Below, in pieces: positions 46,690 through 58,667 of a stretch of 64,000 bases of DNA. The position numbers and the translations under genes are program-made. Every line of letters begins with the position of its first letter. The stretch's first letter is position 1. The notes below the pieces were generated by a model. It saw nothing but the letters and a program-made list of their open reading frames with translations, ran no database searches and was not told the DNA's origin. Source of the DNA: Pardosa pseudoannulata (taxonomy: Eukaryota > Arthropoda > Arachnida > Araneae > Lycosidae); NCBI GenBank assembly GCA_032207245.1, contig CM063502.1:138132498-138196497 (forward strand), written 5' to 3'.

Positions 46690-47440
46690 GCACCCTTCTT
46701 GATACTTTGCTTTAGATTTCATAACAGTTCCTAGCTATATGACCTCTCTCTTTCAACATACATAACAAGTCTTTGGATATATTTCCAATTACAGAACTAT
46801 ATTTTTACTATATTTACTTGAATTTTGTGATTCTGATATAAAAGAATCATAAAGAATATTTCTTTCCTCTTCCCTGATATTTCTTCTTCCATATTCACTC
46901 AGTAATTTTACCTTTATCTTCTCAAATATAAATTCCTTATCACCCAAGTTGTAAATTTCTCTGATTAATCCATCACATCAATCAGGTAAATATCTAATGA
47001 GTTAATAACATCACTGCTTATTATCAATTTCTTTACCAGCCTCCTTCACCATTTTATATGCAGTTTCAAACCTTGTAATAAAAACAGACATGGGTTCTTC
47101 TGGAAGTAACTTCACATTCTCATATTCTGTGATTAAATGTGCTTTTCTATCTCTAGATGCTGCTTGAAATGCCTTTGCTAAGGCAGTCCATGCTTCAACT
47201 GGGTCTGTTATATCATGAATAATTTGTCTGGTTTCTGTATCATAACTTGCTCTAATTAGGCCCAGTGTTTTTTCCTTCAGCTGGCCAATTTTCAATTTTT
47301 CTAAGATACGCAACAGCTGTGATATTTAAGGCCTTCCTGTTCAAGAAGACAAATAATGCTATCTTTCCAGCTTTTACAATTATATCTGTTGAGTTTAATC
47401 CTTCAATAGAACTTCTCAAAAACTTGTCCACCATGCTTGT
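46690..47440 (-). pseudogene. copia gag
   Basis: Reads from MVDKFLRSS (47434) through an N-terminal part ending AYLRKIENW. A frameshift near 47290 leads to the core ASYDTETRQIIHDITDPVEAWTALAKAF, KLLPEEPMSVFITRFETAYKMV (47011-47313), typical of the UBN2-like copia gag. A zinc knuckle CYVC-x4-G/E-x4-NC is still visible near 46725-46775 with mutations. Confidence 0.82.
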
Positions 47441-47489
47441 TTACTTTTAGTGTAGGAGCACACTATTACCTTGAATACTTGAGTAGAAA

Positions 47490-47505
47490 CCCCACTCTGC
47501 TACCA
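47490..47505 (-). other. copia primer-binding site
   Basis: The minus strand reads TGGTAGCAGAGTGGGG directly after the LTR end. TGGTAkCAGAG is the copia site complementary to initiator tRNA-Met (one change from TGGTATCAGAG). Confidence 0.75.
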
Positions 47506-47506
47506 C

Positions 47507-47700
47507 TGTGTGATCCCCCAGTGACATGCATAACACTAACTTCATAAAATAAAAAATAAATTTATTAAAGACCAACTCTCATTAGTGATATACAGACAAT
47601 CACAATAGACTGTATTGTCCCTGTACTTATAGGATAGGGATTCCAGCCAATGACAGCCTGCCATGTCACAGCTAGTGGTGAACTGCCATGTTAACTTTGC
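47507..47700 (-). repeat. copia 5' LTR
   Basis: Begins on the plus strand with TGTGTGATCCCCCAG next to the primer site, matching the inverted CA end of an LTR. The outer end is not defined because the partner LTR is missing; near 47700 is my estimate. A TATAAGTA box on the minus strand lies near 47622. Confidence 0.5.
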
Positions 47701-47986
47701 AAACATTTGAATAACAATAATTAAAATTTCAACTTTTATAAAAATAATTAAACATTTAAATTAAAACATAGCGATTTATAATATAAATAATAATGTTCAT
47801 AAATTTATCAAAACAAAATATATTTTATAAACATAAACAACCTAATTATATACTGATCTAACTTAACGCAAAATTAATCACTGGTTAGTAATACTTAATC
47901 CTACAGGATTTGGTTACATTGAAACAACCAAAATAATAGCGCTAAACAAAATACATACCCAATTTGGGGAAATAATAACAATAAAT

Positions 47987-48153
47987 ATTAATTTCTTAAA
48001 AACACAAAATTAACTCAAGAGTCATCTTCTTCTCGCATATGCAAGAACAACGTTTTACTAAAAAAACTCATTTGTTACCATTGGCAACTTACAAAGAAAA
48101 AAATAAAAAAGATAATATGCAGGTAGAACATCAGTTTTAACGATGAATTAACA
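47987..48153 (-). repeat. BEL/Pao LTR (putative 5' copy)
   Basis: Same sequence and orientation as 40047-40224, starting TGTTAATTCATCG on the minus strand. Position and orientation fit the 5' LTR of the BEL/Pao element whose pol remnant lies at 40.5-42.3 kb, with copia inserted between. Confidence 0.6.
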
Positions 48154-48249
48154 AGTATGACAAGAAGCTGATATCTAGTAAAACAATATCCATTTTATCC
48201 CTAATATATATGAGGATCAATCTGAAATTTTTGAGACAGAACTAAATCA

Positions 48250-48660
48250 TACAAAATTTACTAAAGTTTAGAAATGTTAAAAATAAGTATGTCCTCTGAG
48301 AACAATGCCCTTTAGTAGACCAAAGTTAACAAACTTCAAGTCATCCATTTCTTTGAATCAATGCAAAACATGCTTTTCAGTCTCATCAATCTCATCTCTG
48401 GAGTAAAAATGATAACCATATAAATTTTTCTATAGTTTGAAAAATAGCCAAAAGTCAGACATAGCTATATTAATAACATAGGCTAGACATTCTTTTACTG
48501 TGATTTGTTTTAGTTCAAGATATTTAACTGCCAATCTTGCCATTTCAAAAGATATACTGTTATGGTGAAGAATGATTCTCATTCCATTAACTTCTTGAAG
48601 AATTTTCAGAAGAAATTGATATACCAGTTGGCAGTAACTATCTTTTGTCAATCTATCTTG
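48250..48660 (-). pseudogene. mariner-type transposase fragment (DD34D)
   Basis: The frame 48430-48651 reads RIILHHNSISFEMARLAVKYLELKQITVKE, then IAMSDFWLFFKL. mariner transposases have ILHHDNAxxHxARL and SPDLAxCDFWLFxxLK 34 residues apart. The spacing is preserved here but the first of this pair is Asn instead of Asp. Downstream (complement of about 48250-48400) a worn C-terminal part continues. The N-terminal half and terminal repeats were not found. Confidence 0.75.
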
Positions 48661-51083
48661 ATGGCTTTGATGACTCCACCACTTCTGAAGAATATGGCAT
48701 ACATAACTATTTTCATTGATCTTTGTCTTTTAACTATTGTTAGTTTGGGATCATTTTAAAAAAACTCATACTTTACTTTCTTGACAAATTAGAATACCAA
48801 AAAATGGTATATATGCTTCATGACAAATTATGATTTTAGAAAAAAGGTGGTGTTTATCATTAAGTAGTTTTAGGGATTTTTTAGAGAGTTTGACATGGTA
48901 AGCTTTTTTTTAAAAAAATCTTTTATTAAATTATGGGGATCTGATGATAAACAAATTTTTTCATATGCAGTTCTTTATGAAGAATTTTATGTAAAGTTGT
49001 AGATTGAATGTTATGTTAATTCTGTACGATTAGGTAAATACAGCAATTATCATTGATAAATATTTTTCATATGGCTGGCATATTATCTGGAGAACAACTG
49101 ACAAGATTCTTCCTGCAGAGAATTCATACAGGAGAGAACTTTGACTTTAACAAAATTGTTAACCATCTGCATATGGTAAAATGAGATGGAGCTTTATTTC
49201 TAAATGATAATTGCAGAACTGAAGGCATTTTAGTTTATTTAACCCCATCTTAAAATCATAGCACAGAAATGTTCTCGTGTTAACTCTTTTCCTTTATTTG
49301 AAAATTTATTCTGCGACAGCTAAATTGCAATCATTGTTACAAATTACCATCAACAATCATAAAAGAGATCAAATTTATATTTTAAATGAATATTTATTCT
49401 TTTGTACATATTGTCTGCTGTTGTCTCAAAAATTTCAGAGCAACTTATATACATATATACTCATACAAACAAATATATATAAAACACTTTTTCAGCATTA
49501 TATTTATATTTTTCTGACTTTAAGACTTATGCTGAGTTAAATGATGAATAATACATAAAATACATTTTTAAACATTAAAGTAAAAAAAATAAAGCATTTT
49601 ATAGTTATAAAATTTTTAGCAAGAAACAATAAATGTTAAACCTAACACTCATGGACCATTCATGATATATTATTATAATTTCTTCACAAAATAAACAAAT
49701 TAGTTCCTTACCAATATAAAACAAACTAAAAAGGCATAAGCATCAGATGAATGCCCTAGCTATATTATATAAATTTTAATAGAGTAATATTAATAACAAT
49801 AAATTAATAACATTAATAATTAATTAACATTACCATATCCTTTATGTATCTCCTATAAAGACAATAGTCTCTCCTTAAATATTATTTTCCATCATTGATG
49901 AAGTAATCACAAGTATCATTTTTGTTCTCTGAAAAAAAAATTAAATTTTTTTACATGGTTTATCTATTGTTTATGGACACATTGTAATTTTTTAAAATTG
50001 ATTTTAATAAACATTGAATGGCACAGAAAAGAAAGAAAAATTAACGATATAGTTCTTGAATTCTTATAAAATATACATAGCAATACTATTACCATATTTT
50101 TCTATGAACATTAGATTTCTGTAGCAGATTTATAACATGCCATTTTACAGTTGAGAGAATATCAACTTCAGGTGAAATCTCAAAATTTTTTGAGCTATTC
50201 CACTTAAAATATGTGATAACCATGATCAATGCATAAGTTGAAAGACAGTGCTTTTGTTATTTTTTTAAATTAAGTTGCTACATTTGATAATAACAGAATA
50301 GCATATTTCATAAATATATTTTTGAAAATATAAAAAATATGATGTTTTAGATAGTCAACTTATTTTTAAGATATTAATATTTCTATACATCATATAAACT
50401 TTATTCACTAAACATAAAACCTCCATTTTATACTTCTATTAATAATATAACATTTTAAAGATTATTTCATTTCACAAAAATATTATAGTTAAAACTTAAT
50501 GAAGATTACCCACTAAGAAACAGAAACAATTTTCAAGAAAAATAGCTAGATTTTTTCTTTTATTCAAAATATAAAATATATGATTCAATCTCAAATTTTA
50601 AGTCAATTTTATTATTTAAATAAAAAAATTTTTATCTTATAAATTCATGTACATCTTTTATTTATTATTTTTATCAAAATACTATAAATTAAATGTGAAT
50701 TTATCTGCTTTTTCCTTCTTTAATTGATTACATAATTTTGACTGAATGAATCTAAAATAGGAAAATATTCGTTTCTGTGAAGCTGCAGAAAATAATTGCT
50801 TGCCTAAATTAGACATTTTGCTATTTAATGGTTGCTCTAGGTGGAGTGTCTATTGGTAGGGGATGTACGAGTTGCAATCTAAAACATAATTCCTAGGTTA
50901 GACATAGCAGTAGGCCTATCTACAAATTAAATTCTTAGCTAATTCTGTTAGGTAGATACTGGTTTATTTATCCATCAAAATAAACAAAAATTTACTGATG
51001 ATAATTTGAAGTTATAAAAAATATTGTATATCATATTTTGAAAATAAATATTGGATATATAACAGGGTATCAAGCAGAGTTCT

Positions 51084-51162
<79 letters not shown>

Positions 51163-53365
51163 ATATATATTCCTGAAACCTGCAGAAATGTATGATATTT
51201 CATCCCAGTCGGCTGACACGATGAACCAGTAAGTTACTAGTTACCAGTAGTTACTTTTTATATTTTCTGAGCATCATGTTATTGAATCTATGTATTGCTG
51301 TTAACCATACCAAATGGTCATTGTCAAGGTTACAGTGTAATTATCCCCTAATTAGACAATGCCTTGGTTACTCATAATTTTTTATGAGAACGTTCTCACC
51401 TCTTCGCTCTCTTGTGAGCTGGAGTGTATTAAATTTTTGTTTGGATTACTTTTTGCCTTGAGGCCTAAATTTACGTTTTGATCTGCTTACATTAGGAGGT
51501 TAAAGTGAAGACCTTCCACTTCGCTAGGTACTCCATTAAACCTAATTACCTTGACCTTGAATGGACCAGTAAACAATTCACTAAATGGTGCTCATACCTC
51601 CCCTTCCTCCAAACTTCTTAGCTGTCAGTAAAAAATGTTCTATCCCTCATTTACTAGTCCAAATGTACCTATGATTGTATCAATGACTGTACCAATTGTT
51701 TCAGTAGATAGGCATATATATTTGTCTTAGATTCTTTAGTTAGTTTACCTTTCAATTTCAAAATAAGAATAACATATAAATTTCCACTTGTCATGCAAAG
51801 AATTTATTTCACATATTTTGTAAAAGCTAATTTAAATTTTTAATCATATAAAAGTTAAACTAGTTTCAAAACATACTGGATCATTCATAAATTGAAAGTT
51901 CAGAATTTTTAGACTATTATTTAATATTATAACACAAAAGAGGATCATTGCTTCCCTTTTACAGCTTAGAATGTGCAGAATTTTACATACATGTTTTGCT
52001 ATGAAACAGTATTTAAAACACATTTGAATGTTTTCAAAATGTACTGACTATAACACTTTTATTATTTCATGAATTCTTTTAGAATTCACTTATACTAGAT
52101 TTTACCTTAGACAACAAAAGGAAAACAAAATTTACCATTGTGTTTCATGGAGAATTAAAATCACAAGACCTATCTATAATAGTACCTATAATAGTTTAGC
52201 TTATATCTCAAGATCAGTAACAACTATTGATAAAATTTAAAAAGTTAAAGCATTACATATCAAGCAAGGAATGCAAAATAACATTATTTGAAATAAAATA
52301 TTTGAGTAAGGAACAAAGACATTCAAAACATCAAAATTTACAGTTAAGAGTAAAAATCCCCCTCCTCCACCTATAAAATACTTTATTATTTTTTTCTAAA
52401 GATAAATTTTAGTAATTGACCAATTAATCAGTTTTTGGAAATTATGTTATGAAGTTTATCAGTATTTGTTATTGACATTTAATGCAAATTAACAAATTTA
52501 TTAAAGAGTATTCATATTATTATTTTACAATTTCTATATCGTTACTTTGGAAATGGTAAATCACAGATATACTAATTATGCATTCCCTGCATTTGATGTA
52601 AAATTGAAAACTAATATTAGGTTCCGAAAAGATTAATTTCCTATAAGGATATTAACTTTTACAGAGAAATAATTCAATTACATTGTTTAGAACCTCTAAA
52701 AATAATAGTAAAATAGTAATGTGAACATGAACATTATTTAATGGATTTATTAAATAACATTAAATTTCAAGATCACAGAAATTTACAATGAAAACTTATT
52801 TTGGAATGAGTTTAACCAGATTGACATGACTTCATTATCAGTATTAATAAGTACAAACATAAAGCAGTAACTTCGATTCTATAAATGAGAAAATAATTCA
52901 TGATACTCACTATATGTTCAAACAACTTTATGAAACTGTAAAATCCTATATTAGGTGTAAGATAGAAGGAAGAAAATGAAGATATACAATGTGTGATACC
53001 AAACTTTAAGATGATTGTGACAATAAATATAAAAGATTACTCATAAAAATTAAATGCATAAACCTAATGCTTAGGAGACAGTAATTTTTTTCTTCTTTAG
53101 AAGCACTTAGAAAAAGAAGTATAAAAACATGGATTTTTGGTAAACACCCAGATTATGGTAGCAGTTGACGATTTTGTGTCAATTCTTCAGAATGATCGTC
53201 AATATGACACCAAAATTTTTGACAGCATTTTAAGTTAAATGAACCCACTAATATATGGCATTATAATCCTATGACTGTTGAATATTTTACAAACAACGTA
53301 ACGTCTGACACAAATATGGAACGATAGCTAGGGTTTCATGAAAAGGGGAGTAATGTAAGATCATT
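48661..53365. other. AT-rich intergenic DNA with an (AT)n array
   Basis: (AT)n of about 75 bp at 51087-51161, which creates a false Tyr-Ile frame. 51350-51700 is less AT-rich, and its complement contains a short FTGPFKVKVIRFNGVP-like frame that may be a retroelement remnant; I cannot assign it. Nothing else recognised in 4.7 kb. Confidence 0.45.
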
Positions 53366-53465
53366 NNNNNNNNNNNNNNNNNNNNNNNNNNNNNNNNNNN
53401 NNNNNNNNNNNNNNNNNNNNNNNNNNNNNNNNNNNNNNNNNNNNNNNNNNNNNNNNNNNNNNNNN
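53366..53465. other. Assembly gap, 100 N
   Basis: Exactly 100 Ns, the conventional size for a gap of unknown length. Sequence order and distance across it should not be trusted. A frame crossing it is meaningless. Confidence 0.99.
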
Positions 53466-53517
53466 GCGATGTCTGAGCGATCAATGATGGAAAAAATTCC
53501 GACTGAATGAGTTCGAT

Positions 53518-53659
53518 TGACGTCACAGTTTTAATGACGTATGTTCACAGACTTCGTGTTGCTCTTCCAACCGCAAAATGTTACCACCGACCGACCAATC
53601 AAAGAAGCAATAAGCATTTGGGTTTTGCAGATTCTAATCGCTTTTCACTTAGTGGGCGG
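53518..53659 (+). promoter_or_regulatory. Promoter-like cluster: CRE, CCAAT box, GC box
   Basis: A perfect palindromic CRE TGACGTCA at 53518-53525, a half-site-like TGACGTA at 53534-53540, a CCAAT box at 53594-53598 and GGGCGG at 53654-53659, in a CpG-containing stretch directly after the gap and upstream of the ATG at 53700. CREs bind CREB/ATF factors. The combination suggests a TATA-less housekeeping-type promoter, possibly also serving sequence hidden in the gap. Confidence 0.55.
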
Positions 53660-53699
53660 TTCTAGTTTCTGTTTGTGTTGTGTTTTGAAATTGTGTGCA

Positions 53700-53766
53700 A
53701 TGTTTGACGCAATACCTCGGGTTGTTGATAACTTGCCGGTGAATTTTTGGAGTGGAAACGATTTAA
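53700..53766 (+). CDS. Putative small protein, exon 1
   Basis: ATG at 53700 opens MFDAIPRVVDNLPVNFWSG and NDL, ending one base into the next codon at a possible donor AA-GTATAG (53767). Without splicing the frame stops eight codons later. With the exons at 56522-56618 and 58607-58667 it yields about 74 residues and all three phases agree. I do not recognise the protein. No signal peptide or membrane segment is evident. The promoter-like cluster immediately upstream and clean GT-AG ends are the support. Exon 2 and 3 joins could instead belong to alternative transcripts. Confidence 0.45.
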
Positions 53767-54726
53767 GTATAGATATAACAAATTAAGAGGTATTATTTTT
53801 TGTATATTTATTTGCATTTTATTTATTAACAGGTCAGCCATTAACAGATAATTATAATAATATTTATCGACAGCTTTGCTCTTAACTTTATAAGAAAATG
53901 ATTTTATTTGTAATTGACTTCTTAATAGTAATAAGTAATTATTTTTTTTCTAAATCTCTTCATTGCCATACGAACTTATCTTATATTACTTACTCTGTGA
54001 ATAATGTCATCAATTCTAAAAATTTTACATGTCAAAATTGTCTTATAGTTATTACAAAATTGTACGACCATAGCTTTACATCTTATTCAAAATTTAATTT
54101 TTAAAAAGAAAAGGAGTACTGTATTTAATGTGACCATTTACAAGAAAAAAAAAGAGAAAAATCAAATTTAAAGTTATAGAGAAGTAAAATATTTTCCAAA
54201 AATATAGACTCATAAAATAGTGATTTTATTTTTATGTTTCTCCCCCAGTTTGACATTTATAAACTTTCTGCTTTTCTTTATGGAGAAGACAACATATTAT
54301 TTTACAAATTTTACAGTTACTAAATAAATGAAAATTTATAGATATTTGCATTAGCCTATAGTATTTGACTAGGTTATTACAAACAGGATGTTTTCTTATT
54401 CTGTATTTATATAAACAACTTAGAATACAGAAAAACATTTATTTAGATATAGTCCTAGACTTATTTTTTACTGTTCTTTATTATTAATATATTTTAATTT
54501 ATCACATTTTGGCGAATTCAAAAATAAATCAGTAACTTTTAATTTGTAAAAGTTATTAGATTGAATGATATTAAAGTCTGGCAATAATAAAAAAAGAATA
54601 GTATAACATTGTTATATGTAATAAGAAAGTATAAAATATTAAAAAGTATCCCTTTGTTATAATGCCATTAGTTTTACTTAAAATTTCTTTTGAATATTAT
54701 TATGCTGAAATAAAATAATATTAGGT
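53767..54726. other. Intron of the putative gene, nothing recognised
   Basis: AT-rich, no coding signal. Confidence 0.4.
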
Positions 54727-54740
54727 AAAAGTCAATAGTA

Positions 54741-54935
54741 GCCAAACGATGGCCGAAAGGTTAGGGTGCTGGCCGTCGGACCCAGAGTTCGTGGGTTCGA
54801 ATCCCACTGTGGCATGGATGTTCGTAGCCATTCGGAATCAGCTTTAAGCAGTAGGTCCCGGTCTACTTTTTGCAACACTAGGGCTAATGAGCCCTAGTGT
54901 TGCAAAAAGTAGAGCATAACACTCCAAACCAAGCC
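54741..54935 (+). mobile_element. tRNA-derived SINE with perfect target duplication
   Basis: Flanked by identical 14-bp AAAAGTCAATAGTA (54727-54740 and 54936-54949). The head is tRNA-like: A box TGGCCGAAAGG (54750-54760, one change from consensus), B box GGTTCGAATCC (54794-54804, perfect). The long variable-arm style and GATGGCCGAAAGG head resemble a class II tRNA such as Leu or Ser. The body GTGGCATGGATGTTCGTAGCC is shared with the copy at 14271. There is no poly-A tail; it ends CTCCAAACCAAGCC. The intact duplication indicates a recent insertion. Confidence 0.92.
54864..54912. repeat. Perfect 23-bp hairpin in the SINE
   Basis: CTACTTTTTGCAACACTAGGGCT (54864 on) and its exact complement are separated by a 4-nt loop AATG. 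The older copy at 14271-14445 has only the right arm, so the left arm is an added inverted duplicate. The arm positions were counted by eye and may be off by one or two bases. Confidence 0.85.
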
Positions 54936-54949
54936 AAAAGTCAATAGTA

Positions 54950-55585
54950 TGGGATGAAAAGAAAATTTAATGTTGTAGATAGAATTTAAGTTTTTTTACT
55001 TTTTCAGTTCTCAGTTACATAATTTTTGAAAATAATAAGTCATTGTATAAGTTCCTTTTGTACTTCTTTCTTCAGAGTGACTGAAATCACTGAAACTAAT
55101 TTAAAGTATAATTTCTTAAATGCTTAACACTAGGAAGAAGTGGTCATTATGACTGCAAACAAATTTCAAACACTCCTCCCCTGATTATTCTGAAATTTCT
55201 TAATTTCTTCCTAATTATTCATAAAATATCACAGATAAAAAAATATTTATTTTTACTCATTATTATTAAAGCAGTAAATCTGCATGCCTCAAGAGGCTGA
55301 TTCAGTTATTTTAACAACTGAACATACATCTCAGCAAGTGTTGCATTTTATATAACAGTTTTAGTTCTTTGTGAAGGAAGGGGTATAAATGAAAAAGAGT
55401 TAGTTTGAAAAACATTTTTGAAGATATTTTAAACATTTTATGGTCTATGACATAGGATGTAAACTTTTTTTTTCTCACAAAACAAATAACTTGCAACAAC
55501 TTCAAAGTAATCTAAGCATTTATGATTTAATTGTGATAGAAACACTAAATGGGTAACTAATTCTTTATAAACATTCTGCCAATTT

Positions 55586-55631
<46 letters not shown>

Positions 55632-56130
55632 TTGAAAATCAGATTAATTTGATAGTAAATTTTGACTAATAAATGATGTTAATGCAAAATATTTATTGAA
55701 TGGTTTTCCTGAGTGAAAAAAATAAAATAGACCCTTTGATGATGTTATTTCAGAATATGCAGTATGCTGCTTGGCAAAGCTACTTCATAATACTTGAACA
55801 ATACACCAATAAGTTTTTACATCCCTTTCTCAAGCAGAAAACATAAGGAATGTCAAATTAATTGATGTCACAATAAAGCTATTAAGTATGAGCTCATTAC
55901 ATTAAATTAGTTTGGGGCTCCTCTACACGTAAATTGATAAATATAAGTATTTATAGCGACTGTTAAATGGAATGATGTAAAAAAACCATATTGTGATATT
56001 TGTTTATAGTATGTATATATATATTTTCAAGTAATTATCAAATATAATATTGTTTTTAGTTTGTACAATTCAAAGTTATTTTAATTATATAGAGTGCTTT
56101 ATTTTTTATTGTATTTTATTAATTTTAGGT

Positions 56131-56161
<31 letters not shown>

Positions 56162-56521
56162 TTTAGTAACAAGAAAAATATAAATAAATCATAAGCAGAA
56201 AATAAATGTGATGTAGATGCTAAATTCAATAACTATATATGTATAAAAACTTGTTTCATAAAATACTTCCTGAAAAATGTATAGTTTGGGGTCATTTAAA
56301 TAGAGTGGTCAAAATGATAGCTCCTAATCTCTAGGTATACAGAAAATAATGATATTCTAGTTTTAAATTAATCATCTTTAGCTTTTTTTTAAATTTATTT
56401 AGATTATAGTAAAACTGAAATTCTGAATATTTGTAAATAAATAAAACTTTAAATATTCAAGTATATTTTGAGTGATATCAATAAATGTTATATAAAATGT
56501 TTCACATTTTTAGGTATTTAG
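54950..56521. other. Intron of the putative gene with (AT)n tracts
   Basis: (AT)n at 55590-55628 and 56130-56158. Otherwise AT-rich and unrecognised, ending in the acceptor region TTTTTAGGTATTTAG. Confidence 0.5.
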
Positions 56522-56618
56522 AGTGTAAAGTCATGTCTTTGGTTAATATTTATCTGGAGGAAACTCCATTGACATCTACGAAAAATAAGTATCTTTATGA
56601 TCGTAAGTTTAGAGATAG
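56522..56618 (+). CDS. Putative small protein, exon 2
   Basis: 97 bases from the acceptor TTTAG (56520-56521) to a good donor AG-GTAAGT (56619). In the frame set by exon 1 it reads CKVMSLVNIYLEETPLTSTK and NKYLYDRKFRD, an exon-like peptide with no stop and normal amino-acid usage in an otherwise stop-rich region. An alternative acceptor eight bases upstream (TTTTTAG-GTATT) would keep the same peptide frame only with a different exon 1. The family is not recognised. Confidence 0.55.
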
Positions 56619-58606
56619 GTAAGTTTATTAACTGTTTTTTATATATGTACAGTTTTTAAATGTTGTTATAATGCTATTATATTCTTAACAGCTTCTATAT
56701 ACTATCATAGTATAAATATGTTTTTTAATGTATCATTTCACAATAATTCCCTCTATCTCTTTAATAACATTAGGAAACAAAATAATTTTTCTATTACATA
56801 AAGTGTTAATTCTAAAATATTTCATAGTAAATTCAAATAAGGTAGGTCAAATTCAAATAGGTTTTCTTTATCATTCAGAATTTTCTGCACCAATCAAGTT
56901 AATTATGAAAGAAATTAATAAATTTATATGTTATATTAAATTTATGTAGAATATTAGTTATTTCTATATTTTGGTATTTGCAATCTCAAAAATCCCTTTT
57001 TAAAATGGAATAATCATCAATTAGTACTACTCAATTAGCACTAGCTTTTATTTTCAATAATTGATTGATGGTATGAAAGTTGTGTGGGAAGAAATTCTTG
57101 ATGAAATGGATATCCAGTAACTAATCAATATCTGGATTTCAAGCTATTAACTTCCTTACCAGATATCTGTGGTAAAGATCCAGATATTTGGAGGTAGAAA
57201 TTCTAAGATGATGATTGATTGATTTCAGTCAAAATCTGGATTTTTAAAATTTAATGAATTATTAAATTTCAAAAATTACTAACTTAAAAAAAAATTTGAA
57301 TGGAAGATGTTTGAGAAAAATAGATAAATTTTACATAGTGATGTAGTAGTTGATAAAAAAAAATCTACAATCAGTGAGGAAATACATAGGTCTTATTTTA
57401 AGCTGGGTAGTGGATAAAGCCAGACAGGCTGTCTCTTTCAGAGATTTTATTTTAATATCTTTGAAAACATTTAGTTTCTGGCTGTGCGAGGCTGGTACTT
57501 GTCTTTAAATTTTGATCACTACAGTCAGGCAGGTGTTTAAAATTACTGCCCAGTTATAACAAGAGAGAAACTTCGTGGTCAAACCTATGCTCCCTCTGTC
57601 AGAGTCAGATCATATAATAAATATTAGCAGAGGATTTTAATATACAACAATTTATAAGATAGAGTACAATTGTCATTAGCACTTTCGAACATCCATACAA
57701 GCTTAAAAATCTAGTTATGGGATTAGCTAGTCAAGTAGGAAGTAGAACTTTTAGAGGAAGTAGGAGGGTAAACCTTTTTGAGAAGAGATTCATGCTGTAT
57801 TCATTATTTTTTTATACTAGTCTGTAAATTATTAAGTGACATAACTTGGAAATGAGGGATGGAAGAAGGTATGGAAAAAAGGTGCCAATAACTTGGAAAA
57901 AACTTGACAATTAAAGCTTTTTTCTTCTTTTTTGTTTTTGCTTTTAAAATTCTTTGAAAAAGTTTTAATTTCCTGTTTTACAATTTTTATTTTTGCAGTA
58001 AAGAGCAAAAGATAAAAGTCACTAAAATTGATAATAGTGTGATATTATAAATCACTACACATATACACATGTATGTTATTTATACTTTAGTTTTCTAATC
58101 TTTATTCTTCATTTTATGATATAAAAATAAGCTTATAAAAATCAATGCATGAAGCATCTAAAAGGCCTTGATGAGTCAATATCTCACATGCAGGTCATAG
58201 AATCGCTATCAATGAACTGTAGGGTCTTACATTACTCTCCTCTGTATCTCTGTATGTTGTTTTGTACCTATTACAGTCTTCCTAACTTTATCAGGCTAAA
58301 AGTGCAAATGATGTTCTATAACTCTTTTTGTTAAATTTATTGTAATATAGTTTGAAATTTGATGTATTTATTGCTATTTGCATGAATGGGTCATGTTTGA
58401 CTCCAGATAACTACCTCAAAATAAAACTTGTTTGTCAGAGTTAACTCAAAAATCCTTATTAAAATACAAACATCTAAAAAAAAAAGAAAATTCTTATGAT
58501 ATTATATATATTGAAATAGCATAAAAAATATGTAAAATATGTTTATTCTAACACAAGTTTACATTTGTGTATGTAAAGTAATCTACATTTAATTTTTCTT
58601 TTACAG
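56619..58606. other. Intron of the putative gene, nothing recognised
   Basis: AT-rich. Repeated ATCTGGAT/GATATCTG motifs near 57105-57200 form short inverted matches. A T-rich tract precedes the CAG at 58604-58606. Confidence 0.45.
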
Positions 58607-58667
58607 ATTTTTCCTTCCATTTGTAGCCAGTTTTAATAAACATATAATAGATGTAACACATATATAA
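58607..58667 (+). CDS. Putative small protein, last exon
   Basis: After TTTTCTTTTACAG, a strong acceptor, the frame completes Arg and reads FFLPFVASFNKHIIDVTHI to TAA at 58665-58667. The phase agrees with exon 2. AATAAA at 58852-58857 could end the transcript. Confidence 0.45.

Larger units (their letters stand above)
42960..47700 (-). mobile_element. Ty1/copia LTR retrotransposon, 3'-truncated
   Basis: Minus-strand order: 5' LTR (from 47507 upward), primer site, gag, protease, integrase, RT, RNase H, as in Ty1/copia. The RNase H end stops near 42960 and no 3' LTR follows. About 0.6 kb of unrelated DNA interrupts the integrase-RT spacer (44895-45530). It appears to sit inside the BEL/Pao element. 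Confidence 0.85.

Noticed and set aside
51012..51203. 63-codon Tyr-Ile frame
   Set aside because: Translation of an (AT)n microsatellite.
51350..51700. Possible retroelement coding remnant on the minus strand
   Set aside because: One short plausible peptide only, with stops on both sides; too weak to call.
53287..53526. Open frame across the N run
   Set aside because: Runs through 100 unknown bases; meaningless.
54741..54815. Functional tRNA gene
   Set aside because: A and B boxes are present but the acceptor stem does not pair, and the unit continues into a body flanked by a 14-bp duplication, so it is a SINE.
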